64,000 nucleotides of DNA, taken from contig JASGKW010000019.1 of NCBI GenBank assembly GCA_049840515.1, positions 137,936 through 201,935 of the forward strand, in the 5' to 3' direction. The notes beneath the pieces are model-generated. The model did not search any database. It saw only the letters and a list, made by a program, of their open reading frames with translations, and was not told the origin of the DNA. A program made the translations under genes and the position numbers. The stretch comes from Muricomes sp049840515. GTDB lineage: Bacteria; Bacillota; Clostridia; Lachnospirales; Lachnospiraceae. Numbering within the stretch: position 1 is the first letter of the stretch; each line of letters begins with the position of its first letter. Shown in pieces: positions 53,986-63,425 of the stretch.

Positions 53986-56146
53986 TTAATCATCATAATC
54001 CTGCTCTTCATCACAGAATTCGAAATCAATGGTTCTCTGCAAACGGTCTACACCCAGCACCCGGACTCTCACCTGCTGTCCCAGCTTATACACATTTCTG
54101 GTGCGCTCTCCCAGCAATTCATAGCGCTCCTCCAGATATTCATAGTGGTCATCCCGCATATTAGTCACATGCACAAGACCTTCAATTGTATTTTGAAGCT
54201 CCACATATGCTCCCCATTTTGTAACTCCGGATATGACACCTTCAAATATATCACCAATGTGATCCTGCATATACTCTGCTTTTTTCAGCTTCACAGTCTC
54301 CCGCTCCGCCTCCTCCGCCCGGCGCTCGCGCATACTGGACTGCATGGCAACCTCTGGAAGTATCTTCTCATAGTGGGCGATACGCTCGTCGTCCATTCTT
54401 CCCCGGATATTCTCCTTGATGATTCTGTGAATCTGCAAATCAGGATACCTGCGGATAGGGGATGTGAAATGAGTGTAATATTTAGCCGCCAGACCAAAAT
54501 GTCCCGTATTTTCCGGGGTGTACTTTGCCTGTTTCATGGAGCGCAGTGCAAGACGGCTGATGAGAGCCTCCTGAGGGGTCCCCTCCACCTTGCCCAACAG
54601 CTTCTGCACTTCCTTTGGCTTCACTTCACTGTTTCCCACATGGATATGGAAACCGAAATTATTGATAAATGTACTTAGCTTTCTGATTTTCTCCTCGTCC
54701 GGCTGTTCATGGGTCCTGTACAAAAATGGAATCTCCCGCCAGAAATATTCCTCCGCCACAGTCTCATTTGCCATCAGCATAAAATCCTCAATAAACTTTG
54801 TGGCAATATTTCTGTCATAAGGCTTTATATCAACAGGCTTTCCATTTTCATCTAATATCATCTTTGTCTCTGGAAAATCAAAATCAATGGAGCCGCGTTT
54901 CTTTCTTTTTTCTCTCAGTATGCCTGACAGCTCTGCCATTAACAGGAACATGGGTACCAAAGGCTCATATTTTCTGCTCTCCGGTCTTTCTTCCATCTCC
55001 TGTTCTTCCACGATTTTCGCCACACTTGTGTAGGTCATTCGTTCATCCACCCGGATAACCGTCTCTGCAATCACATGGTCCAGCATCTCTCCTCTGGAGT
55101 CGATTGTCATAATACAGCTAAGCGCAAGGCGGTCCTCCTTTGCATTGAGCGAGCATATTCCATTAGACAGCTTGTGCGGCAGCATGGGAATTACCCGGTC
55201 GGCAAGATACACACTTGTCCCTCTGTTCAGTGCCTCTCTGTCCAGTGCACTCTTCTCCTGCACATAGTTGGTCACATCCGCAATATGCACACCAAGCTTG
55301 TAATCTTCGCCCTCTTTCGTCAGAGATATAGCATCATCCAAATCTTTCGCATCTTCCCCGTCTATGGTGACCATCTGCCACTCTCGCAAGTCCATTCTGC
55401 CGGCCATATCCGCCTCACTGACTTCTTTTCCCACACGTTCCGCCTGATTCATAACTCTTTCAGGGAACTCCACGGGGAGGTCATATCCCTTAACAATGGA
55501 CATAATATCTGTGCCTGGGTCATTGATATGCCCTATAATCTCCAGGACCTTTCCCTCCGGCTTCATATGCTCTCCGCCGTAGGAAGTCAGTTCCACAACC
55601 ACCTTATGTCCGTCCATAGCTCCCTTTTCTTTTCCTGCCGGGATATAAATATCATTTAAAATCCGCTGGTTGTCAGGGCGCACAAAGCCAAAATTTTTAT
55701 ACTTTTCATACAAACCTACTACTTTTGTAGTTCCATGAGAAAGAATGCGGACAATCTTTCCTTCTTTTCTTCTTCCCCCGGATGCGTCCCCCCTCTTTGG
55801 TAATAATAAACTCTACCTGGTCACCCTGAAATGCCCCGCTCCGGTTCTCCTCCGGAATAAAAATATCATCGGTTTCTCCTTCCCGGATTACAAAACCAAA
55901 TCCCCTGGCATTTGCCTGGAACATCCCTGTAAGTCTCTTCGCCTGTCCCTTTGCGTATTTTCCATTCTTGGAGACAAATATTTTCCCTTCCTGTTCCAGG
56001 GAATCGAGCACTTCTTTCAGCTCATCGCGCTGTTCCTTTGGTATCTGCAATATAACTGCAATTTCTTTTATTTTCATTGGGACATAAAAATCATCACAAA
56101 TAAACTCATAAATTACTTTTTTTCTTTTTTCAAAACTTTGATCCAT
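53986..56146 (-). CDS. rnr: Ribonuclease R, split by a frameshift in a G6 run
   Basis: Processive 3'-5' exoribonuclease that degrades structured RNA and works with SmpB in quality control. In order: a helix-turn-helix-like N-terminus, cold-shock domains (FGFVIREGETDDIFIP; FGFVRPDN), the catalytic RNB domain (TIDGEDAKDLDDAISL with the metal-binding aspartates) and an S1 domain (GVISGVTKWGAYVEL). The frame breaks in six consecutive G (55788-55793); five G restore KEGDASGGRRKEGKIVRIL and 719 residues, the usual size. The secG-rnr-smpB order is conserved in Bacillota. Confidence 0.93.
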
Positions 56147-56195
56147 ATTCTCACCTTCTCATCTTTTCCCTTATTCTTCCCCACAGAAGAAAAAA

Positions 56196-56258
56196 GTAAC
56201 CATTCGGCCACGGTGGGGCACAGTTCAGCCACCCAGCTCGAGCCAGACTAAACTGTTA
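56196..56258. repeat. Dispersed palindromic repeat, copy 5 (degenerate)
   Basis: GTAACCATTCGGCCA, then ACAGTTCAGCC and GACTAAACTGT (9 of 11 pairs) within about 60 bases after the secG terminator. It resembles the arms of copies 2 and 4 but is clearly decayed. Confidence 0.5.
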
Positions 56259-56264
56259 TAAAAA

Positions 56265-56295
56265 AAACACCCTATAACTGCCGCATAGAGTGTTT
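56265..56295 (-). terminator. Terminator hairpin after secG
   Basis: AAACACCCTAT / ATAGAGTGTTT with a 9-base loop and one mismatch, followed on the minus strand by a run of T. It would limit read-through from secG into rnr. Confidence 0.7.
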
Positions 56296-56310
56296 CATTA
56301 TTTTATCAAC

Positions 56311-56553
56311 TTAGTTAAATACACCCAGGTTTAAAACCAGTGCCAGAACCATAAATAAGATGGCCAGAAACTTTGTGGATTTTACAAGAGCACCTTCCAT
56401 GGAACGTCCTTTGTTCTGTCCCCAATAGGAATCGGCTGCCCCGCTGATAGTTCCGAGTCCGGCAGACTTGCCTTCCTGCAGAAGAATAATCGCTGCCAGT
56501 GCAATACAATCTATTACAAATATAATGGTTAAAATAATCTTCAAAATTTCCAT
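56311..56553 (-). CDS. secG: Preprotein translocase subunit SecG
   Basis: Small accessory subunit of the SecYEG channel. The 80 residues show the two membrane helices (about 3-25 and 59-78) and the conserved loop LLQEGKSAGLGTISGAAD. Typical in size and layout. It lies upstream of rnr-smpB and has its own terminator. Confidence 0.95.
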   Translation of the reverse strand: MEILKIILTIIFVIDCIALAAIILLQEGKSAGLGTISGAADSYWGQNKGRSMEGALVKSTKFLAILFMVLALVLNLGVFN

Positions 56554-56588
56554 TCTTGTACACCTCCCGTGAATAAACCATAGTTATC

Positions 56589-57230
56589 TTACCACAGATG
56601 GGAAAAGTTTGCAACGATTTTCTGATAGATATCTTCATAACTGATTTTGCCAAAATCCGTCACATCAACCGGAATGGTAAGCCCCAGCTCAATATTATAT
56701 ACCTTGTGGGAAATAGAGGCGGTAAATTCCTCAAATGTGGGTGCTATTCTGGACACCTGGTTTAATAATTCCGGGGAATATGTTTCAATATGATACTGGT
56801 TCAGCAGATGCCCCGGATGCCTGTCATCCAATTGATCCCTGTCTACACCTCGCTGATACACCGTGTGCATGTCGGAATAAAGATAAATTGTTACCGCCAG
56901 ATAACCGCTCTCCTGAATTAATTCCGCCAGATTTGCTTTATGTCTCTGATAAAAAGGATACTCAATCAGTATAGTTTTATTCTCCCACATCCGTTTTTGA
57001 ATAATCAGATAAAACTCTTCAAGACTCCAGCCATTCAGCCTGTCCTTCTGCTCCACATTATCAAAACCGAAAATATCCCAGTTTTTTTCTTTAATCTGGT
57101 CATAACTGATTTTCACAATCTCATCATTGTCCAGATAGTTCAGAAACCGCTCCGCTGTTCCGCTCTTTCCCGTCCCGGGGCCTCCGGTGAAAATAATAAG
57201 TGTTCGTTTGTCTGGAAATTCTTTCTTCAT
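56589..57230 (-). CDS. P-loop nucleotide kinase-like protein of unknown substrate
   Basis: A 213-residue cytosolic protein with Walker A GGPGTGKSGTAERF near residue 16, an Asp-rich motif after it (ISYDQIKEKNWDIFG), a strand plus acidic residue (TILIEYPFYQRHKA), and a LID-like basic part (YQRGVDRDQLDDRHPGH). This is the layout of small kinases related to zeta toxins, gluconate kinase and nicotinamide-riboside kinase. There is no antitoxin-like partner next to it. It sits between the sugar operon and secG, 10 bases from pfkB, so it may phosphorylate a small molecule. I do not recognise a closer family. Confidence 0.65.
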   Translation of the reverse strand: MKKEFPDKRTLIIFTGGPGTGKSGTAERFLNYLDNDEIVKISYDQIKEKNWDIFGFDNVEQKDRLNGWSLEEFYLIIQKRMWENKTILIEYPFYQRHKANLAELIQESGYLAVTIYLYSDMHTVYQRGVDRDQLDDRHPGHLLNQYHIETYSPELLNQVSRIAPTFEEFTASISHKVYNIELGLTIPVDVTDFGKISYEDIYQKIVANFSHLW

Positions 57231-57240
57231 AACCTATCCT

Positions 57241-58207
57241 CTAAGCTTTAAAAGTCCCGTTTCTCATGGCTTGAACATTTTCAGGACTGATTTTTCCTTC
57301 CATTGGACCAAATGCAGCCACATTCAGTGCACCCGCGGCGGCCGCAATCTCAGCGCATTCTTTCATGTCTTTTCCTTCCAGAAGTGCACACAAAAAAGCG
57401 CCGATTGAAGTGTCACCCGCACCAGTTGGGTCTACAACTTCCACTTTATACAATCCCTGTTCCACAACCTGCCCGTCTCTTGTATATATCCTAGAGCCGT
57501 CAGAGCCTCTCTTCAAGAACAAGATTTCCAGATTTGGATTCTCAAAACATTTCTTTACAGCCTCCTCAACAGCTTCAATTCCTGTCAGAAGCTTCAGCTT
57601 CATCAAGACCAGGGGCAAACACATTGGTCATTTCCAGAACGGCATTGATAATCTCGAAAGACTCTTTGCTCTTATTTGGATTGGTCAGATGCTCCACGCG
57701 CACATTGGGGTCAAAGCTGATTTTTGTGCCCTGAGCCTTCATTGCCCTGGCAGTATTCACAATCTCCCATCCATAACCCAGACGAGCGGTGAGCGCACAT
57801 CCCATAATATGTAAAAACTTTGCCTCTTTCAAGGATGGCTCTGTAACATCAGGCATTTCAGCTTTTGTTGCGGGGGTGTCATCCCAGTGGAATAAAAATC
57901 TGCGGTCTCCCTTATCATCGTAAGATACAAATGCACAGGCTGTGGAACCATCGGGGTCAACCAGCATTTTAGAGGTATCTACACCATCTTGATTCAGGCG
58001 CTCCAAAAGACATTCTCCGAATCCATCTTTCCCGACACCTGAAATAATGCCGCAGCTGTGCCCCATTCTTGCTACAGTAGAAATCATGATGGAGGAAGAG
58101 CCTGACGGAAATGGCCCTTCAAATAATGCGGTTTCTTTTAACGGCTTGTTGACCTCTGTTCTCATAACTTCAACCAGAGCTTCACCCATTGTCCAAATCT
58201 CAGCCAA
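57241..58207 (-). CDS. PfkB-family sugar kinase, split by a frameshift
   Basis: Ribokinase-fold kinase of the KdgK/fructokinase-like kind. The first part has the sugar-binding region TMGEALVEVM, GPFPSGSSSIMIS (where most members have GGA...N), GVGKDGFGECLLERL and FDPNVR. The second has the catalytic motif VDPTGAGDTSIGAFL. The frame changes near 57594-57597; removing one base restores LDEAKLLTGIEAVEEA and 321 residues. It overlaps the VOC gene by eight bases and is the last enzyme gene of the sugar operon. The exact substrate cannot be read from the sequence. Confidence 0.85.
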
Positions 58208-58625
58208 TCGCCTTCACCACCCTCTCTTTTTCCTCCTCAGACTTAAATTTCTGAATAAATTCTACTACCTCATGGTTTGGCCCAAGTATAGTCACATACT
58301 CCACCCCATGTTCCCAATATGGAAGAAAAGCAGGTCCCTCACGAAATTCGTATCCAGATTCCTTTGCTTCCTTAATACATGCGACAATGTCTGTGCAGTG
58401 CAGTGCGATGTGGTCAATTGCACCAATCACATTAGATGCACCCTCGTCCTTTTCATAAACTTCAATTACAATATCTCCCCATCCCAGAAACTTTACGGGG
58501 TTTCCATTATAGACAGTCTCCCACTTTAATTCAAATCCAAGTCCAAGATAAAATTCCGCTGTCTTATTAATATCATCTGTCGGTATACCTATGTGCTGGT
58601 ATCCGTCTACATATTGTGTAAGCAT
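58200..58625 (-). CDS. VOC-superfamily (lactoylglutathione lyase-like) protein in the sugar operon
   Basis: A 141-residue protein with YQHIGIPTDDINKTAEFYLGLGFEL at the start and DHIALHCTDI in the second module, and the metal-ligand-like Glu in NHEVVEFIQ. The conserved His and Glu suggest a working metal centre. Such proteins in sugar operons may be epimerases or isomerases; this is an inference. The start at 58625 has AGGAG ten bases upstream; its end overlaps pfkB. Confidence 0.8.
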   Translation of the reverse strand: MLTQYVDGYQHIGIPTDDINKTAEFYLGLGFELKWETVYNGNPVKFLGWGDIVIEVYEKDEGASNVIGAIDHIALHCTDIVACIKEAKESGYEFREGPAFLPYWEHGVEYVTILGPNHEVVEFIQKFKSEEEKERVVKAIG

Positions 58626-58690
58626 AATCACCATTCTCCTATACAAAAAGGAATATCACAACAACCGACAATATCTGCCCCGGTTTTCAG

Positions 58691-59623
58691 TTACTCATAA
58701 ATGCTTTTCAAAACATACGGCGTTTTTCCGCTACAATTAAACAGATCGCAATTCTTAGCGATTTCTGCTGCGATTGCATGACGTCCGGGTCCAACAACTT
58801 TACGGGGATCGTTTTCCTCTCGGTTTGATTGAACCTTTCACTCCATCTGAGAATACTTTCTTTAATCCGGTGCCTACATTGATCTTGCTCATACCCATGG
58901 CAACACATTTCTTGAAATCTTCTTCCGGGACACCAGTGCCACCGTGAAGAACAATTGCAATATCGGTCTGTTTACGGATTTGTTCCAGAAGGTCAAATCT
59001 GATCTTTGGATCTGCTTTGTAGTAGCCATGTGCAGTACCGATAGAAACTGCAAGTGCATCGATTCCTGTTTTTTCAACAAATTCATGTACAAGCAGAAGG
59101 ATCTGTGTAAGCCTTCCCGGATTCCTCCACATGAACTTCATCCTCATGTCCTGCCAGCATACCAAGTTCGGCCTCTACTGAGCATCCATCAATACCATAT
59201 GGGCTGTGATTGTGTGCAAAATCAGCGATTTCTTTTGATTTTGCAATGTTTATTTCGAAGGATTCCTGGGAAGCATCGATCATTACATTTGTAAATCCAA
59301 CAACAACCGCGTGTTTAATCTGCTCAAGATCAGTTGCATGATCAAGGTGGAGACAGATTGGAACTTCAGGATAAGCCATCGCCAGCCCCTTTGCTGTATT
59401 AGCGATTAATTCAAGGGAATTGTTATAATATTTGACAGCGCCCAAAGAAGCCATCAGAATAACCGGTGACGTTCTTTTCTTTTGCGCCCTCTACGATACC
59501 AACCATCTCTTCAAGAGTACTAAAGTTAAAAGCTCCTACTGCATATCTCTCTTCTGGATTTACATCTGTTGTAGCACGTTTAACAGAATCAGCCATAATT
59601 TGTTTCATTGTTAATAATGGCAT
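58691..59623 (-). CDS. Class II (zinc) ketose-bisphosphate aldolase, broken by about three frameshifts
   Basis: Cleaves a ketose bisphosphate to dihydroxyacetone phosphate and an aldehyde. The family pieces are in order but in different frames: RYAVGAFNFSTLEEM, ICLHLDHATDLEQI (zinc His), SVEAELGMLAGHEDEV, LAVSIGTAHGYY, IVLHGGTGVPEEDF, SKINVGTG. The end, with the stop at 58691-58693, continues GPGRHAIAAEIA and SGKTPYVLKSIYE. Breaks lie near 59463, 59087 and 58820. AAAAGGAGA precedes the ATG at 59623. FBP, tagatose-bisphosphate or another ketose are all possible substrates. Confidence 0.82.
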
Positions 59624-59675
59624 TTTATTTCTCCTTTTTATCTTAAAATTTAATTGTTCTTTTTCTGGTCGTATC

Positions 59676-60644
59676 CTACAGCCCTCCGTCCAGTGCATCC
59701 TTCACCATAACGTATGCGCCATAAGCTACTACCTTATCATTCAACTGTGAAATTCGTATTCTGTCTTCATCAAACTGGAAACAGGCATGTCTGCGGATTT
59801 CGTTCATCATGGTATACCAGAAGTATTTATCTGCCTTGACCATTCCGCCTGCCAGAACAATAACATCTGGATCAAACAAATTGATCAAATTGGCTAAACC
59901 GACTCCAATATAGTAACCTTCCTGCTGCAGCATGCTAATCGCATATGGATCGCCTTTCTCCGCTGCATCACTTAAAATCTTTCCATTTACTTTTTCAGGA
60001 TTATAACCAATAGATTCAAATGCCATTGATTTGATGCCACTCCTGATATCTCTCTTCATCCGGCTGTTCATGGCAGAGCCGGATGCATAAAGTTCAAAGC
60101 ATCCGCTTCCGCCGCACCCGCACTTTGGCCCTGAAAAGTCTATAGAGACATGACCAAATTCTCCGGCGAATCCTTTGCGGCCGTGGTAGATTTCTCCGTT
60201 CATTGCGATACCACCGCCGCAGCCGGTACTGATGGTCTGATATAAAACAACATTCTCTCCCTTGGCAACACCAACATTAGCTTCCGCGAGGGCGCCAAGA
60301 TTTCCATCATTCTCTACATAGACAGGAACGCCGAATTCTTCTCTGAGACAATCGCCCAGCGGGAAATTCTTCCATCCCATCATAGGAACATCAATGATCA
60401 ATCCTGTTCTGTAATCAAGTGGACCGGGTGCGGCAACACCAATACCAGAAATGTCTTCCTTGGTCTTTCCTGCTTCTTCCAGAACCTCATACGCGAGTTC
60501 TATGGTATTCTGGAAGACTATATCATCACCTTCGTAGGTTCTGGATTGTTTGACCTTAAAGTCTGTTATTGGTTCGCCCTGGTTATTAAAAACAACTGCT
60601 GTGGTCTTTGTTCCACCGATATCAATAATTAAAAAATTTTTCAT
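59676..60644 (-). CDS. ROK-family sugar kinase
   Basis: A 322-residue kinase of the ROK family, probably glucokinase-like. The ATP motif IIDIGGTKTTAVVF is at the start. The catalytic Asp is in YVENDGNLGALAEA, the sugar-binding E...H in GFAGEFGHVSID, and the zinc site in CGCGGSGCFELYA. There is no N-terminal helix-turn-helix, so it is an enzyme, not a repressor. The start at 60644 has TAAGGA upstream. It is intact, although its neighbours on both sides are broken. Substrate may be a hexose or an N-acetyl sugar. Confidence 0.9.
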   Translation of the reverse strand: MKNFLIIDIGGTKTTAVVFNNQGEPITDFKVKQSRTYEGDDIVFQNTIELAYEVLEEAGKTKEDISGIGVAAPGPLDYRTGLIIDVPMMGWKNFPLGDCLREEFGVPVYVENDGNLGALAEANVGVAKGENVVLYQTISTGCGGGIAMNGEIYHGRKGFAGEFGHVSIDFSGPKCGCGGSGCFELYASGSAMNSRMKRDIRSGIKSMAFESIGYNPEKVNGKILSDAAEKGDPYAISMLQQEGYYIGVGLANLINLFDPDVIVLAGGMVKADKYFWYTMMNEIRRHACFQFDEDRIRISQLNDKVVAYGAYVMVKDALDGGL

Positions 60645-60671
60645 ATTCCTTACCATCGTATTTTATTTTCT

Positions 60672-61660
60672 TTATTCAGATTTTCCCTTCTGAGCCATAT
60701 CAAGCATTACAGCTAGAATGATGATGGAGCCGATTACTACTTTCTGCCAGTAAGCAGAGATCTCCATCAGGGTCATACCATTGTTGATGATTGCTATGAT
60801 GGCACAACCGAACATTGCTCTTGCCACAGACCCAGAACCACCAACAGGGAAGTTCCGCCGAGAACTGTTGCTGCGATGGCAAACATTTCGTATCCATCGC
60901 CAGATGCAGGATGTCCGTTATTAACCTTTGAAGCGGCAATTACACCGGCAAGACCGGCTGTGATACCACAGATTACGTGACTTTTCAGAGTAACCTTCTT
61001 TGTATCAATACCACACATGTGAGCCACAGAGGCGTTAGAACCAACAGCAAATACATGGCGTCCAAAGACTGTTTTTGTCAGGATAATGTGGAAAATAACA
61101 ACAACAATTATGGTGAAAATAACAATACATGGGATAATACCCGTCTTAAAGTTTTCTGTTCATATCAGATGTCCCGTGCCAACAAACAAATCCGTTTGGG
61201 AAAGCTGTATACTGTCTGACGTCTGATATGATGCTATAAGTCATCCGCGGAAAGCCTGCATCAGGTAAGGGTAAAATCATAGGTACTCACTGTTGTACCA
61301 CCACTAACCATCCGATAAACAACCGATAACACGCGTCTCCTGTCACAGCCCCCAACAATCTGAATTACAATAATCAAAGCTGTTGACTGTGCATTCAGCG
61401 CCATAAATAGCTGTGCTGCAAGAATCACGCAGTCATAGCCATTGCTGAGCCGATGTTGATATCAATAGTGCCAAGAATAATTACATATGAATAAGACCTG
61501 TTGCCAAATCGCATTCACAACATTTGTCCAACAAATTGATAACATTCGCAGGTTTCAGGAATGTCGTCATTTCCAATTGAAAAACCAATCACAAAGCAGG
61601 ATTGTAGCCATATGACAATATTATCAGTGGCCAACTGTTTACATATTTCACTTTTTTCAT
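60672..61660 (-). pseudogene. RbsC-like sugar ABC permease, heavily frameshifted
   Basis: Inner-membrane permease of a ribose-type transporter. The start is readable (ATG at 61660 after AGAGGAAAA, MKKVKYVNSWPLIILS), then several breaks follow, with GTIDINIGSAMAMT and ALIIVIQIVGG still visible. From about 61130 the frame is clean: IIPCIVIFTIIVVV, FGRHVFAVGSNASVAHMCGI, and HVICGITAGLAGVIAASKV. After one more break near 60848 it continues ARAMFGCAIIAIINNGM and ends at the stop in 60672-60674. The total span fits a full 330-residue RbsC. Real decay or poor sequence cannot be told apart here. Confidence 0.75.
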
Positions 61661-61711
61661 TTTATTTTCCTCTCTTTTATAAACGTGTATTTGTAATGGT
61701 TTGCTCTGATG

Positions 61712-63211
61712 CTAATTTGCATCTGTTTCTTCAGAAACAGGGCTCGCAAGAGAAATCAAATTCAACTCATTTATCTCATGACGGTTTAATTCACCGGTCT
61801 GATGGCCCTCTGACATTACATAGGCTCTGTCAGATGCCTTGATAATCTCCCGGATATCCGAAACACCATGACAATACATCCGCCGTCTTCAACGAACCGA
61901 TTCATCAAAGCGTAAAATTCCGCTCTTGCATTAACATCAATACCTTTTGTCGGTTCATCAAGAATCAACAATTTTACACCAGCTGCCAACCATTTAGAAA
62001 GGATAACTTTCTGCTGATTACCACCGGAAAGATTTCCGCAAAGTGTCCTGATATTCGGTGCTTTAATTTTCAATTTTTCCATGTACTCATCACTGGTTTC
62101 CTTCTCCCACGGCACATTTACAAACCCATTTTTGCGTGGAACGGAAGGTTCGGAAGAGCGATATTTTCCTGAATGCTCTTCCTGAGCAGGAGCCCTGTGC
62201 GCCGGCGGTCTTCTGTGGCGAGTCCGACTTTTCTGATGATGGCGTCTTCCGGGTTCTTAATGCGCACTTCTTCACCGTACAGAAATACTTTGCCGGATGT
62301 GATTTTTGTTGCGCCAAAAATTGCCTCCATAACTTCCGTGCGTCCTGCCCCTACCAATCCTGAAAATGCTACAATCTCGCCGGCATTGGCATGGAAGTTG
62401 ATATTTTTAAATACCCCCTCCTGACAAAGGTCCTCAACCCGGAGAATCTCTTCTTCGCGGTATGCTCAGGTTTGACATAAGCTCCCAGCTCACGTCCAAC
62501 CATGCTATTCAGAATTGTCTGTTCACTCACTTCATTCACTTTATATTCTGCAACTTTAAACCATCCCGGAAAATGGAGCACTTCTCACAGATAACCGGCA
62601 GCTCAGCCATACGGTGGGTTACATAAATCATAGTTGTATCGGCTGCTTTCATCTTGCGGACCTGTTCAAAAAGAGATTCAATCTCTTTCTCAGAGAGAGA
62701 TGAGGTCGGCTCATCAAGCACTACCACCTTTGCATGCTTAGAAATGACCTTTGCGATTTCTACCATCTGAAGCTGGGCGGCCGTCAAAGTCGCACAAAGT
62801 GTGTGAGCGTCAATTTCAAGTCCCATCTCATGTAGTACTTCCTGGGCATCGGACTCCATCTTTTTGCGGTCGAGCATTCCGTTTGCCTTTTTGGGTTCAC
62901 ACCCAAGGTACATATTCTCAGCCACGTGACAAGAGTGGCGCTATCGCTGTTTCCTGTGCGATAACCGCAATACCTGCATCCAGGGCATCCTTGGGTGTTT
63001 TGAAATTACATACTTTTCCGTCCAGAAGCACTTCACCCTTTGTGGGTTTGTAAATCGAAGCAATTATCTTGATCAAAGTAGATTTCCCGGCACCGTTTTC
63101 ACCAACCAGCGCATGGCATTCACCTGGGTAAAAATCAATGCTGATATCCTCCAGCGCTTTTACACCCGGAAATTCTTTTGCAATATTCTTTACCTGTAAG
63201 AACGGTTTCAT
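61712..63211 (-). CDS. RbsA-like sugar ABC ATPase, broken by about five frameshifts
   Basis: Double-cassette ATPase of a ribose-type importer. The first cassette is readable as FLQVKNIAKEFPGVKALEDI, Walker A GENGAGKST, and Walker B VVVLDEPTSSLSEKEI. The second has VGAGRTEVMEAIFG, LSGGNQQKV and LLILDEPTKGIDV. The tail, in yet another frame, runs SDIREIIKASDRAYVMSEG to a stop at 61712-61714. The overall length is exactly 500 codons, so insertions and deletions almost cancel. Breaks are near 62925, 62560, 62450, 62112 and 61865. Confidence 0.82.
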
Positions 63212-63357
63212 AACTGTTCCTCCATTTCATCTTTTTTAAAAAGAATCCCGCAATCGGGATTCTACTCCTGCGGCAGGCTGCAGCAACATTTTTTGCTTCG
63301 CCACAGTGTGATCTCCCAGAGGTTTCTTATACCAGGGAAGAAAACTTTTCTGGTATA

Positions 63358-63390
63358 AAAAGTGCCCAGTTCAATGGCCTGGGCACTTTA
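63358..63390 (-). terminator. Intrinsic terminator between rbsB and rbsA
   Basis: Perfect 11-bp stem AAAGTGCCCAG / CTGGGCACTTT with a 9-base loop and five T on the minus strand, 36 bases past the binding-protein gene. It would make the binding protein more abundant than the membrane parts. The remaining gap to rbsA (63212-63357) holds a second weaker hairpin (ATACCAG...CTGGTAT, 63330-63356). Confidence 0.85.
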
Positions 63391-63425
63391 GACCTGTGTA
63401 ACACTCAGTCTTCTGCTTGTGATAA

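Noticed and set aside
56589..57230. Zeta-type toxin of a toxin-antitoxin pair
   Set aside because: The fold is similar, but no small antitoxin gene lies next to it and it is embedded among metabolic and secretion genes.
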